DNA of 64,000 nt from Asparagopsis taxiformis (lineage: Eukaryota; Rhodophyta; Florideophyceae; Bonnemaisoniales; Bonnemaisoniaceae). The DNA lies in contig JALQPE010000946.1 in NCBI GenBank assembly GCA_030407315.1, positions 48,322 to 112,321 of the forward strand. Direction: 5' to 3'. Each line of letters opens with the position of its first letter. The first letter of the stretch is position 1. A program made the position numbers and the translations under genes. Under the pieces are notes generated by a model. That model did not search any database. It had not been told where the DNA came from and saw only the letters and a program-made list of their open reading frames with translations. Positions 9,401-19,100 of the stretch are shown piece after piece.

Positions 9401-10911
9401 AAGAGTCATCTTTTAAGAAAACTGTCAAAGAGGTACATGTATCGAAAGTACCGGACAATTCCAATATTATCTCGAGTCATGTGTTGTACAAGGTCAAAAC
9501 ACTCGATGATGGCTCACGCATTTTGAAAGCCAGAATTGCACCTCATGGTAACAAGGACAGAGACAAGCACATGTTGCGTACTGACTCTGCTTCCTGTCCC
9601 CCTGTTGGTTTGCGAACCCTGCTGTCTATTTGCACCATATTTCACTGGTGTTTGGTCAAAATAGACGTCAAGTCAGCATTTTTACAGACAGGCCCAGCTA
9701 CACGCGATGTATACGTCGTACCACCGCGAGAATCTAGCAATCGATTGTTCTATTGGCTGTTATTAACAGCCTCTTGTGGGCTTGCAAATGCGAACGCGAA
9801 GTGGCAGGATCACAGTGATCAGTTCCTAGTTGATATTGGATTCGTACAACTTGCGTACATCCCCCAGCTCTTTTACTTTGCAACTGATAGTGGCCTGAAA
9901 ATGGTTGCCATCAAAGTTGTTGATGATTTTCTATTTGCCGGTGCTCGCACTGACCTTCAGCTATTGGTCGAACGAGCAGAAAAGAGGTATGATCTTGGTA
10001 CTATTGTTTACAGTTCAGGAATTTTTAAGTTCTTTGGACTTGATATACAACACGACGACGATAATATCATAACATTAACCGGAGATGAAAAGCTGAATTC
10101 TATTGGTCATCATGTTATTGACCGCCAGAGAAGGAAACAGCAGGATGACAGCCTCAACGCAATAGAACTTACAGCCTTCCGATCTATGAATGGCTCTATT
10201 GGTTGGCTCGGCGTAACTGCAAGTCCGCTTTGTTCCTTTGCTTCCAGCTATCTACAACAAAAGGGTTCAAACCCCACCGTACATGACCTCATATCCCAAA
10301 ATAATATGCTCCGTGTCTTGAAAAAGTTTGGCAGTCTAATCAAATACAAAACTCCTAGTACTGGCTCTAGAGTTGAGCTCTCAGTTGTTGTATTCACCGA
10401 CGCCAGTGTCCCAGCCGAATCAGGACAACTTGGATTTGTTGCAGGACTACTATTTGGCCCTCTATCTGAAGGTAATACCATGCACCTTATTCACTGGTCT
10501 TCTGCAAAATCTAGACGCCCTGTTCGCTCTACAGCTGCTGCAGAAACTTTGGCAGCTGGTGCTGGAATTGACGAAGGGAAGATACTTGTCAAAGCATATG
10601 AAAAACTGCTGCACATGAATATCGATTTGATAATTTGCGTTGACTCAAAAGACTTATTCGATACCCTTTCAACTTGTCAAGGAGCAAATGACAAAAGCAT
10701 TCGTGGTGATATTTCAGTCATTCGATACGAGTTTGAGACCCGTAATATCAGCAAAATGATCTGGATACCTGGCAAGTGCAACTTGAGTGATCCACTCACT
10801 AAGTGGAACAGTCCACTTGCGTTACCACTACAACTACTAATGTTCTCTGCTGAGATGCCATTCTCCTTCCCTGAAGCCCAGGCTCGCAGTTCACAAGCCT
10901 CATTAGGATAG
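6478..10911 (+). CDS. Ty1/copia gag-pol polyprotein, unit 2
   Basis: One 1477-residue ORF carrying all element proteins in copia order (integrase before RT). Gag comes first, with a zinc knuckle C249-x2-C252-x4-H257-x4-H262, where the last ligand is His and not the usual Cys. A retropepsin-like part follows: D316 in LVDNAAPYSGIG (the usual DS/TG reads DNA) and VIDGSSQWVIGRN at 393-405. An HHCC finger (H493 ... C530, C533) and integrase core D561, D615, E648 come next; D-to-E spacing is 32, shorter than the usual 35. A basic GKW-type integrase tail follows. Residues 863-914 form a Tudor-like domain (VGDKVAIYWPDDNQYYKGTV ... YDDGQTETL). RT has D1063 and VVDD (D1149, D1150), and RNase H has D1308, E1356, D1389, D1438. 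The ATG at 6478 is the first in frame after the LTR. No in-frame stop or frameshift separates gag from pol. The element looks intact, apart from doubt over the protease motif. Confidence 0.95.
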   Translation: MGPDTADLPSRPRFSWDARTVPWTDGKGNQEDYARAVQMWRTFHRKLPDGHSAKILPSLQGIMLQSQLYGRARDLCMQISSDVIESEEGPEAIVNAIHKRDALAVISEVYNDFLELLNTKRAATESFRNFERRFEAKTSKFNSNATTSKLPESLVAFMLLANSSVDSNQRISVLASSAPRDASLSASSTTDDFLKSLSYESIASVIRQCDKPKGQQNDTPLHVHASGMHRNKKKLSPSELADLKSKSRCRKCKQIGHWAIDHLSDPEKFNSSKKSGSSSSANPPSRPKSSSITFNMATLPTNDAQYPLQFRGPLVDNAAPYSGIGMKEFQLIQPIIAPDWNGEFDPLPDSVADRPFWQYGSGSHSSDSREIIGSVLLTLRSNSGTAVSVRHLVIDGSSQWVIGRNIVRKCNLIYDGCNILELPLYTASGDRDFIPLIDEDMHSYIAYEKFISAEHISSDYVDKSFYYATAQLPIGEKLKLSFDKLKPIIDIVHRHVCGHSSYNDIKTLLDRNGIWNEDTKRYLAQTIETCKSCKHTSEPTGMRKVSLSSMSREFNDLVCVDHLFIDRACIFHAMDSASRYSVGTLVPDTSMLQAVTAFEAHWVSQFWAPTKVLFDPGFKGIEFTKYLQDIGCQTAPLPARRHNKNAIESKHRILRDIYLRLQSANADTTAALLVQQTFRISNDLYGNNVLSAHELAKGYTRPVVPGNSFITVPADLAEAQKKLLAKRKLMLILKSKSISETPIHPGDTVEVFIKRSREKRGKWSDPKTVLGYDHQNRTVRLPGKDGNEIHAAVEDIRPAISESPLAVAIQSNLDELDDDIQSHLDAIETQPDSRMITRTYDADFDMADDNTATIARQPHPPAVGDKVAIYWPDDNQYYKGTVSKHFARSGKYKILYDDGQTETLDMSNEVWKYDTIGNTSTLTSNEITVVPGTELTSHEKSATEIYHNRFGGKEFLLNQAQDLPQFVTQNAYGREESSFKKTVKEVHVSKVPDNSNIISSHVLYKVKTLDDGSRILKARIAPHGNKDRDKHMLRTDSASCPPVGLRTLLSICTIFHWCLVKIDVKSAFLQTGPATRDVYVVPPRESSNRLFYWLLLTASCGLANANAKWQDHSDQFLVDIGFVQLAYIPQLFYFATDSGLKMVAIKVVDDFLFAGARTDLQLLVERAEKRYDLGTIVYSSGIFKFFGLDIQHDDDNIITLTGDEKLNSIGHHVIDRQRRKQQDDSLNAIELTAFRSMNGSIGWLGVTASPLCSFASSYLQQKGSNPTVHDLISQNNMLRVLKKFGSLIKYKTPSTGSRVELSVVVFTDASVPAESGQLGFVAGLLFGPLSEGNTMHLIHWSSAKSRRPVRSTAAAETLAAGAGIDEGKILVKAYEKLLHMNIDLIICVDSKDLFDTLSTCQGANDKSIRGDISVIRYEFETRNISKMIWIPGKCNLSDPLTKWNSPLALPLQLLMFSAEMPFSFPEAQARSSQASLG

Positions 10912-11306
10912 TGTTGGCGAATCACTGAAAAAGGGTGAATATGAAACGTATGAACTGCTCTCCATTTCATGTCTATCTGTGATTGGACCAGGACATGATT
11001 CCTTGTCGCAGTTTCATCATTTGTTAATTGCTTGTCCACATTGCGTGTCATCAAAAACAGACTGACACGTAATATACTTTAAGTTGCAGTAATGCGATCT
11101 ACCCGTTGTTGCTGTTGCTACCCAAGAACTTCTGCTACCCATAAAGTTAGACATAAATACGCAGCTTAGATTAGTAAAAGCAGAGACATGATCATTCTGC
11201 TCTGTTCATTGCAGCAGTCTCCCCAAGAGCTACCTCGACAAACCAACAATCAGGCTCTGCAACCGATTCAACTAAGAGATACAGCGAACTGTTACCTTTC
11301 GTTTCA
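10912..11306 (+). repeat. copia LTR, unit 2/3 junction
   Basis: 395-bp copy of the LTR at 6078-6472, shared by the flanking units; no difference seen by eye. Confidence 0.9.
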
Positions 11307-11311
11307 AAGTT

Positions 11312-14300
11312 ATGGGCCCAGATACGGCCGACCTACCCTCTAGACCGCGATTCTCGTGGGATGCCAGGACTGTACCCTGGACAGATGGCAAAGGTAATCA
11401 AGAAGATTATGCCAGAGCTGTCCAAATGTGGAGAACGTTCCATAGGAAGCTCCCAGATGGTCATTCGGCAAAGATACTACCATCTTTGCAAGGAATCATG
11501 TTACAATCACAGTTGTATGGACGCGCAAGAGATCTTTGCATGCAAATCAGCTCTGATGTGATCGAGAGCGAAGAAGGTCCTGAAGCTATTGTGAATGCTA
11601 TACACAAACGTGATGCTCTAGCTGTCATAAGCGAAGTCTACAATGACTTTCTGGAACTACTGAACACAAAACGTGCTGCAACAGAATCATTTCGCAACTT
11701 TGAGAGACGTTTTGAAGCAAAAACATCGAAATTCAACTCTAATGCTACGACTTCTAAACTACCAGAGTCACTTGTAGCATTCATGCTACTCGCCAATTCG
11801 TCTGTCGACAGCAACCAGAGAATTTCTGTGCTGGCATCGTCTGCCCCTCGTGATGCATCACTTTCTGCGTCGAGCACAACGGATGATTTCTTGAAATCAC
11901 TATCGTATGAGTCTATTGCGTCGGTCATCCGTCAATGTGACAAGCCGAAAGGGCAGCAGAATGATACACCCTTGCATGTGCACGCTTCTGGAATGCATAG
12001 GAACAAGAAGAAGCTCAGCCCAAGTGAGCTTGCTGATCTAAAATCGAAAAGCCGCTGCCGAAAATGCAAGCAGATTGGACATTGGGCCATTGATCATTTG
12101 TCTGATCCTGAAAAATTCAATTCAAGTAAGAAGAGCGGATCCTCCTCTAGTGCTAATCCGCCATCAAGGCCGAAAAGCTCTTCAATCACGTTTAATATGG
12201 CTACCTTACCGACAAATGACGCGCAATACCCGCTACAGTTCAGAGGGCCACTTGTCGATAATGCAGCCCCTTACAGTGGTATTGGAATGAAAGAATTCCA
12301 GCTTATTCAACCTATTATTGCACCAGACTGGAATGGAGAATTTGATCCATTACCAGACTCAGTTGCAGATCGGCCATTCTGGCAGTACGGTTCAGGTTCG
12401 CACAGCTCCGATTCAAGAGAAATAATTGGTTCTGTTCTACTTACATTGCGATCAAATTCCGGTACTGCAGTATCTGTACGACATCTCGTCATTGATGGAT
12501 CGTCTCAGTGGGTTATTGGGCGGAATATTGTACGCAAATGCAATCTGATTTATGATGGCTGCAATATATTAGAATTGCCCCTGTACACTGCATCTGGTGA
12601 TCGCGACTTCATTCCGTTAATTGACGAAGACATGCACTCATACATAGCCTATGAGAAGTTCATAAGTGCTGAACACATAAGTTCTGATTACGTTGACAAG
12701 TCATTTTATTATGCTACTGCACAGCTTCCTATTGGTGAAAAGTTGAAGCTTAGCTTTGATAAGCTGAAGCCGATAATTGATATTGTTCACCGACATGTAT
12801 GTGGACATTCGTCTTACAATGATATCAAGACTCTCTTAGATCGGAATGGAATATGGAATGAAGATACAAAGAGATATCTTGCGCAAACTATCGAAACGTG
12901 TAAGAGCTGTAAGCACACAAGCGAGCCTACAGGAATGAGAAAGGTCTCACTAAGTTCTATGTCGCGAGAGTTCAATGACCTCGTATGTGTTGACCATCTA
13001 TTCATTGATCGTGCCTGTATCTTCCACGCCATGGATTCTGCCTCCCGTTATTCTGTTGGGACACTTGTCCCTGATACGTCAATGCTACAGGCTGTTACTG
13101 CCTTTGAAGCGCATTGGGTGTCCCAATTCTGGGCACCGACGAAAGTTCTTTTCGATCCTGGATTCAAAGGCATTGAATTTACAAAATACTTGCAAGATAT
13201 TGGGTGTCAAACTGCACCGCTCCCTGCTAGACGTCATAACAAGAATGCTATCGAATCTAAACACCGCATTCTACGAGACATTTACTTGAGGTTACAATCT
13301 GCCAACGCAGATACTACAGCCGCTCTGCTTGTTCAGCAAACTTTTCGGATTTCAAATGATCTATACGGTAATAATGTTCTAAGTGCCCACGAACTTGCAA
13401 AAGGGTACACTAGACCAGTTGTACCAGGTAATAGTTTCATCACTGTACCCGCTGATCTCGCTGAAGCCCAGAAAAAGCTTCTTGCAAAACGGAAATTAAT
13501 GCTCATCCTGAAATCCAAATCAATTTCAGAAACACCGATACACCCAGGAGACACCGTTGAAGTTTTTATAAAACGTTCGAGAGAGAAACGTGGTAAGTGG
13601 TCTGATCCCAAGACAGTTCTTGGGTATGATCACCAGAATAGGACTGTACGCTTGCCTGGAAAAGACGGGAATGAAATACATGCAGCCGTTGAAGATATCA
13701 GACCGGCCATTTCTGAGAGCCCATTGGCAGTTGCCATACAATCCAACCTTGATGAGCTGGATGATGACATTCAATCTCATCTTGACGCAATAGAAACACA
13801 GCCAGACTCGCGTATGATAACTCGAACATATGATGCTGATTTTGATATGGCTGATGACAATACTGCGACCATTGCTCGCCAACCACATCCACCTGCTGTT
13901 GGTGATAAAGTCGCTATATATTGGCCGGACGATAATCAGTATTACAAAGGGACAGTCTCCAAACATTTCGCAAGAAGTGGGAAATACAAGATACTGTACG
14001 ATGATGGACAAACTGAAACACTAGATATGTCCAACGAAGTCTGGAAATATGATACTATTGGTAACACCAGCACGTTGACATCCAATGAGATCACAGTTGT
14101 TCCTGGTACAGAATTGACCAGTCATGAAAAAAGCGCTACTGAAATATATCATAACCGGTTTGGTGGAAAAGAATTCCTCCTCAACCAAGCTCAGGACCTA
14201 CCCCAATTTGTTACTCAAAACGCCTACGGCAGAGAAGAGTCATCTTTTAAGAAAACTGTCAAAGAGGTACATGTATCGAAAGTACCGGACAATTCCAATA

Positions 14301-15745
14301 TTATCTCGAGTCATGTGTTGTACAAGGTCAAAACACTCGATGATGGCTCACGCATTTTGAAAGCCAGAATTGCACCTCATGGTAACAAGGACAGAGACAA
14401 GCACATGTTGCGTACTGACTCTGCTTCCTGTCCCCCTGTTGGTTTGCGAACCCTGCTGTCTATTTGCACCATATTTCACTGGTGTTTGGTCAAAATAGAC
14501 GTCAAGTCAGCATTTTTACAGACAGGCCCAGCTACACGCGATGTATACGTCGTACCACCGCGAGAATCTAGCAATCGATTGTTCTATTGGCTGTTATTAA
14601 CAGCCTCTTGTGGGCTTGCAAATGCGAACGCGAAGTGGCAGGATCACAGTGATCAGTTCCTAGTTGATATTGGATTCGTACAACTTGCGTACATCCCCCA
14701 GCTCTTTTACTTTGCAACTGATAGTGGCCTGAAAATGGTTGCCATCAAAGTTGTTGATGATTTTCTATTTGCCGGTGCTCGCACTGACCTTCAGCTATTG
14801 GTCGAACGAGCAGAAAAGAGGTATGATCTTGGTACTATTGTTTACAGTTCAGGAATTTTTAAGTTCTTTGGACTTGATATACAACACGACGACGATAATA
14901 TCATAACATTAACCGGAGATGAAAAGCTGAATTCTATTGGTCATCATGTTATTGACCGCCAGAGAAGGAAACAGCAGGATGACAGCCTCAACGCAATAGA
15001 ACTTACAGCCTTCCGATCTATGAATGGCTCTATTGGTTGGCTCGGCGTAACTGCAAGTCCGCTTTGTTCCTTTGCTTCCAGCTATCTACAACAAAAGGGT
15101 TCAAACCCCACCGTACATGACCTCATATCCCAAAATAATATGCTCCGTGTCTTGAAAAAGTTTGGCAGTCTAATCAAATACAAAACTCCTAGTACTGGCT
15201 CTAGAGTTGAGCTCTCAGTTGTTGTATTCACCGACGCCAGTGTCCCAGCCGAATCAGGACAACTTGGATTTGTTGCAGGACTACTATTTGGCCCTCTATC
15301 TGAAGGTAATACCATGCACCTTATTCACTGGTCTTCTGCAAAATCTAGACGCCCTGTTCGCTCTACAGCTGCTGCAGAAACTTTGGCAGCTGGTGCTGGA
15401 ATTGACGAAGGGAAGATACTTGTCAAAGCATATGAAAAACTGCTGCACATGAATATCGATTTGATAATTTGCGTTGACTCAAAAGACTTATTCGATACCC
15501 TTTCAACTTGTCAAGGAGCAAATGACAAAAGCATTCGTGGTGATATTTCAGTCATTCGATACGAGTTTGAGACCCGTAATATCAGCAAAATGATCTGGAT
15601 ACCTGGCAAGTGCAACTTGAGTGATCCACTCACTAAGTGGAACAGTCCACTTGCGTTACCACTACAACTACTAATGTTCTCTGCTGAGATGCCATTCTCC
15701 TTCCCTGAAGCCCAGGCTCGCAGTTCACAAGCCTCATTAGGATAG
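11312..15745 (+). CDS. Ty1/copia gag-pol polyprotein, unit 3
   Basis: Protein identical to that at 6478-10911, with the same start inside the primer-binding site and stop abutting the next LTR. It carries the A (TTA) form of the codon for Leu1069. Confidence 0.95.
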   Translation: MGPDTADLPSRPRFSWDARTVPWTDGKGNQEDYARAVQMWRTFHRKLPDGHSAKILPSLQGIMLQSQLYGRARDLCMQISSDVIESEEGPEAIVNAIHKRDALAVISEVYNDFLELLNTKRAATESFRNFERRFEAKTSKFNSNATTSKLPESLVAFMLLANSSVDSNQRISVLASSAPRDASLSASSTTDDFLKSLSYESIASVIRQCDKPKGQQNDTPLHVHASGMHRNKKKLSPSELADLKSKSRCRKCKQIGHWAIDHLSDPEKFNSSKKSGSSSSANPPSRPKSSSITFNMATLPTNDAQYPLQFRGPLVDNAAPYSGIGMKEFQLIQPIIAPDWNGEFDPLPDSVADRPFWQYGSGSHSSDSREIIGSVLLTLRSNSGTAVSVRHLVIDGSSQWVIGRNIVRKCNLIYDGCNILELPLYTASGDRDFIPLIDEDMHSYIAYEKFISAEHISSDYVDKSFYYATAQLPIGEKLKLSFDKLKPIIDIVHRHVCGHSSYNDIKTLLDRNGIWNEDTKRYLAQTIETCKSCKHTSEPTGMRKVSLSSMSREFNDLVCVDHLFIDRACIFHAMDSASRYSVGTLVPDTSMLQAVTAFEAHWVSQFWAPTKVLFDPGFKGIEFTKYLQDIGCQTAPLPARRHNKNAIESKHRILRDIYLRLQSANADTTAALLVQQTFRISNDLYGNNVLSAHELAKGYTRPVVPGNSFITVPADLAEAQKKLLAKRKLMLILKSKSISETPIHPGDTVEVFIKRSREKRGKWSDPKTVLGYDHQNRTVRLPGKDGNEIHAAVEDIRPAISESPLAVAIQSNLDELDDDIQSHLDAIETQPDSRMITRTYDADFDMADDNTATIARQPHPPAVGDKVAIYWPDDNQYYKGTVSKHFARSGKYKILYDDGQTETLDMSNEVWKYDTIGNTSTLTSNEITVVPGTELTSHEKSATEIYHNRFGGKEFLLNQAQDLPQFVTQNAYGREESSFKKTVKEVHVSKVPDNSNIISSHVLYKVKTLDDGSRILKARIAPHGNKDRDKHMLRTDSASCPPVGLRTLLSICTIFHWCLVKIDVKSAFLQTGPATRDVYVVPPRESSNRLFYWLLLTASCGLANANAKWQDHSDQFLVDIGFVQLAYIPQLFYFATDSGLKMVAIKVVDDFLFAGARTDLQLLVERAEKRYDLGTIVYSSGIFKFFGLDIQHDDDNIITLTGDEKLNSIGHHVIDRQRRKQQDDSLNAIELTAFRSMNGSIGWLGVTASPLCSFASSYLQQKGSNPTVHDLISQNNMLRVLKKFGSLIKYKTPSTGSRVELSVVVFTDASVPAESGQLGFVAGLLFGPLSEGNTMHLIHWSSAKSRRPVRSTAAAETLAAGAGIDEGKILVKAYEKLLHMNIDLIICVDSKDLFDTLSTCQGANDKSIRGDISVIRYEFETRNISKMIWIPGKCNLSDPLTKWNSPLALPLQLLMFSAEMPFSFPEAQARSSQASLG

Positions 15746-16140
15746 TGTTGGCGAATCACTGAAAAAGGGTGAATATGAAACGTATGAACTGCTCTCCATT
15801 TCATGTCTATCTGTGATTGGACCAGGACATGATTCCTTGTCGCAGTTTCATCATTTGTTAATTGCTTGTCCACATTGCGTGTCATCAAAAACAGACTGAC
15901 ACGTAATATACTTTAAGTTGCAGTAATGCGATCTACCCGTTGTTGCTGTTGCTACCCAAGAACTTCTGCTACCCATAAAGTTAGACATAAATACGCAGCT
16001 TAGATTAGTAAAAGCAGAGACATGATCATTCTGCTCTGTTCATTGCAGCAGTCTCCCCAAGAGCTACCTCGACAAACCAACAATCAGGCTCTGCAACCGA
16101 TTCAACTAAGAGATACAGCGAACTGTTACCTTTCGTTTCA
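15746..16140 (+). repeat. copia LTR, unit 3/4 junction
   Basis: 395-bp shared LTR, TG...CA ends, in the 4834-bp register. Confidence 0.9.
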
Positions 16141-16145
16141 AAGTT

Positions 16146-19100
16146 ATGGGCCCAGATACGGCCGACCTACCCTCTAGACCGCGATTCTCGTGGGATGCCA
16201 GGACTGTACCCTGGACAGATGGCAAAGGTAATCAAGAAGATTATGCCAGAGCTGTCCAAATGTGGAGAACGTTCCATAGGAAGCTCCCAGATGGTCATTC
16301 GGCAAAGATACTACCATCTTTGCAAGGAATCATGTTACAATCACAGTTGTATGGACGCGCAAGAGATCTTTGCATGCAAATCAGCTCTGATGTGATCGAG
16401 AGCGAAGAAGGTCCTGAAGCTATTGTGAATGCTATACACAAACGTGATGCTCTAGCTGTCATAAGCGAAGTCTACAATGACTTTCTGGAACTACTGAACA
16501 CAAAACGTGCTGCAACAGAATCATTTCGCAACTTTGAGAGACGTTTTGAAGCAAAAACATCGAAATTCAACTCTAATGCTACGACTTCTAAACTACCAGA
16601 GTCACTTGTAGCATTCATGCTACTCGCCAATTCGTCTGTCGACAGCAACCAGAGAATTTCTGTGCTGGCATCGTCTGCCCCTCGTGATGCATCACTTTCT
16701 GCGTCGAGCACAACGGATGATTTCTTGAAATCACTATCGTATGAGTCTATTGCGTCGGTCATCCGTCAATGTGACAAGCCGAAAGGGCAGCAGAATGATA
16801 CACCCTTGCATGTGCACGCTTCTGGAATGCATAGGAACAAGAAGAAGCTCAGCCCAAGTGAGCTTGCTGATCTAAAATCGAAAAGCCGCTGCCGAAAATG
16901 CAAGCAGATTGGACATTGGGCCATTGATCATTTGTCTGATCCTGAAAAATTCAATTCAAGTAAGAAGAGCGGATCCTCCTCTAGTGCTAATCCGCCATCA
17001 AGGCCGAAAAGCTCTTCAATCACGTTTAATATGGCTACCTTACCGACAAATGACGCGCAATACCCGCTACAGTTCAGAGGGCCACTTGTCGATAATGCAG
17101 CCCCTTACAGTGGTATTGGAATGAAAGAATTCCAGCTTATTCAACCTATTATTGCACCAGACTGGAATGGAGAATTTGATCCATTACCAGACTCAGTTGC
17201 AGATCGGCCATTCTGGCAGTACGGTTCAGGTTCGCACAGCTCCGATTCAAGAGAAATAATTGGTTCTGTTCTACTTACATTGCGATCAAATTCCGGTACT
17301 GCAGTATCTGTACGACATCTCGTCATTGATGGATCGTCTCAGTGGGTTATTGGGCGGAATATTGTACGCAAATGCAATCTGATTTATGATGGCTGCAATA
17401 TATTAGAATTGCCCCTGTACACTGCATCTGGTGATCGCGACTTCATTCCGTTAATTGACGAAGACATGCACTCATACATAGCCTATGAGAAGTTCATAAG
17501 TGCTGAACACATAAGTTCTGATTACGTTGACAAGTCATTTTATTATGCTACTGCACAGCTTCCTATTGGTGAAAAGTTGAAGCTTAGCTTTGATAAGCTG
17601 AAGCCGATAATTGATATTGTTCACCGACATGTATGTGGACATTCGTCTTACAATGATATCAAGACTCTCTTAGATCGGAATGGAATATGGAATGAAGATA
17701 CAAAGAGATATCTTGCGCAAACTATCGAAACGTGTAAGAGCTGTAAGCACACAAGCGAGCCTACAGGAATGAGAAAGGTCTCACTAAGTTCTATGTCGCG
17801 AGAGTTCAATGACCTCGTATGTGTTGACCATCTATTCATTGATCGTGCCTGTATCTTCCACGCCATGGATTCTGCCTCCCGTTATTCTGTTGGGACACTT
17901 GTCCCTGATACGTCAATGCTACAGGCTGTTACTGCCTTTGAAGCGCATTGGGTGTCCCAATTCTGGGCACCGACGAAAGTTCTTTTCGATCCTGGATTCA
18001 AAGGCATTGAATTTACAAAATACTTGCAAGATATTGGGTGTCAAACTGCACCGCTCCCTGCTAGACGTCATAACAAGAATGCTATCGAATCTAAACACCG
18101 CATTCTACGAGACATTTACTTGAGGTTACAATCTGCCAACGCAGATACTACAGCCGCTCTGCTTGTTCAGCAAACTTTTCGGATTTCAAATGATCTATAC
18201 GGTAATAATGTTCTAAGTGCCCACGAACTTGCAAAAGGGTACACTAGACCAGTTGTACCAGGTAATAGTTTCATCACTGTACCCGCTGATCTCGCTGAAG
18301 CCCAGAAAAAGCTTCTTGCAAAACGGAAATTAATGCTCATCCTGAAATCCAAATCAATTTCAGAAACACCGATACACCCAGGAGACACCGTTGAAGTTTT
18401 TATAAAACGTTCGAGAGAGAAACGTGGTAAGTGGTCTGATCCCAAGACAGTTCTTGGGTATGATCACCAGAATAGGACTGTACGCTTGCCTGGAAAAGAC
18501 GGGAATGAAATACATGCAGCCGTTGAAGATATCAGACCGGCCATTTCTGAGAGCCCATTGGCAGTTGCCATACAATCCAACCTTGATGAGCTGGATGATG
18601 ACATTCAATCTCATCTTGACGCAATAGAAACACAGCCAGACTCGCGTATGATAACTCGAACATATGATGCTGATTTTGATATGGCTGATGACAATACTGC
18701 GACCATTGCTCGCCAACCACATCCACCTGCTGTTGGTGATAAAGTCGCTATATATTGGCCGGACGATAATCAGTATTACAAAGGGACAGTCTCCAAACAT
18801 TTCGCAAGAAGTGGGAAATACAAGATACTGTACGATGATGGACAAACTGAAACACTAGATATGTCCAACGAAGTCTGGAAATATGATACTATTGGTAACA
18901 CCAGCACGTTGACATCCAATGAGATCACAGTTGTTCCTGGTACAGAATTGACCAGTCATGAAAAAAGCGCTACTGAAATATATCATAACCGGTTTGGTGG
19001 AAAAGAATTCCTCCTCAACCAAGCTCAGGACCTACCCCAATTTGTTACTCAAAACGCCTACGGCAGAGAAGAGTCATCTTTTAAGAAAACTGTCAAAGAG

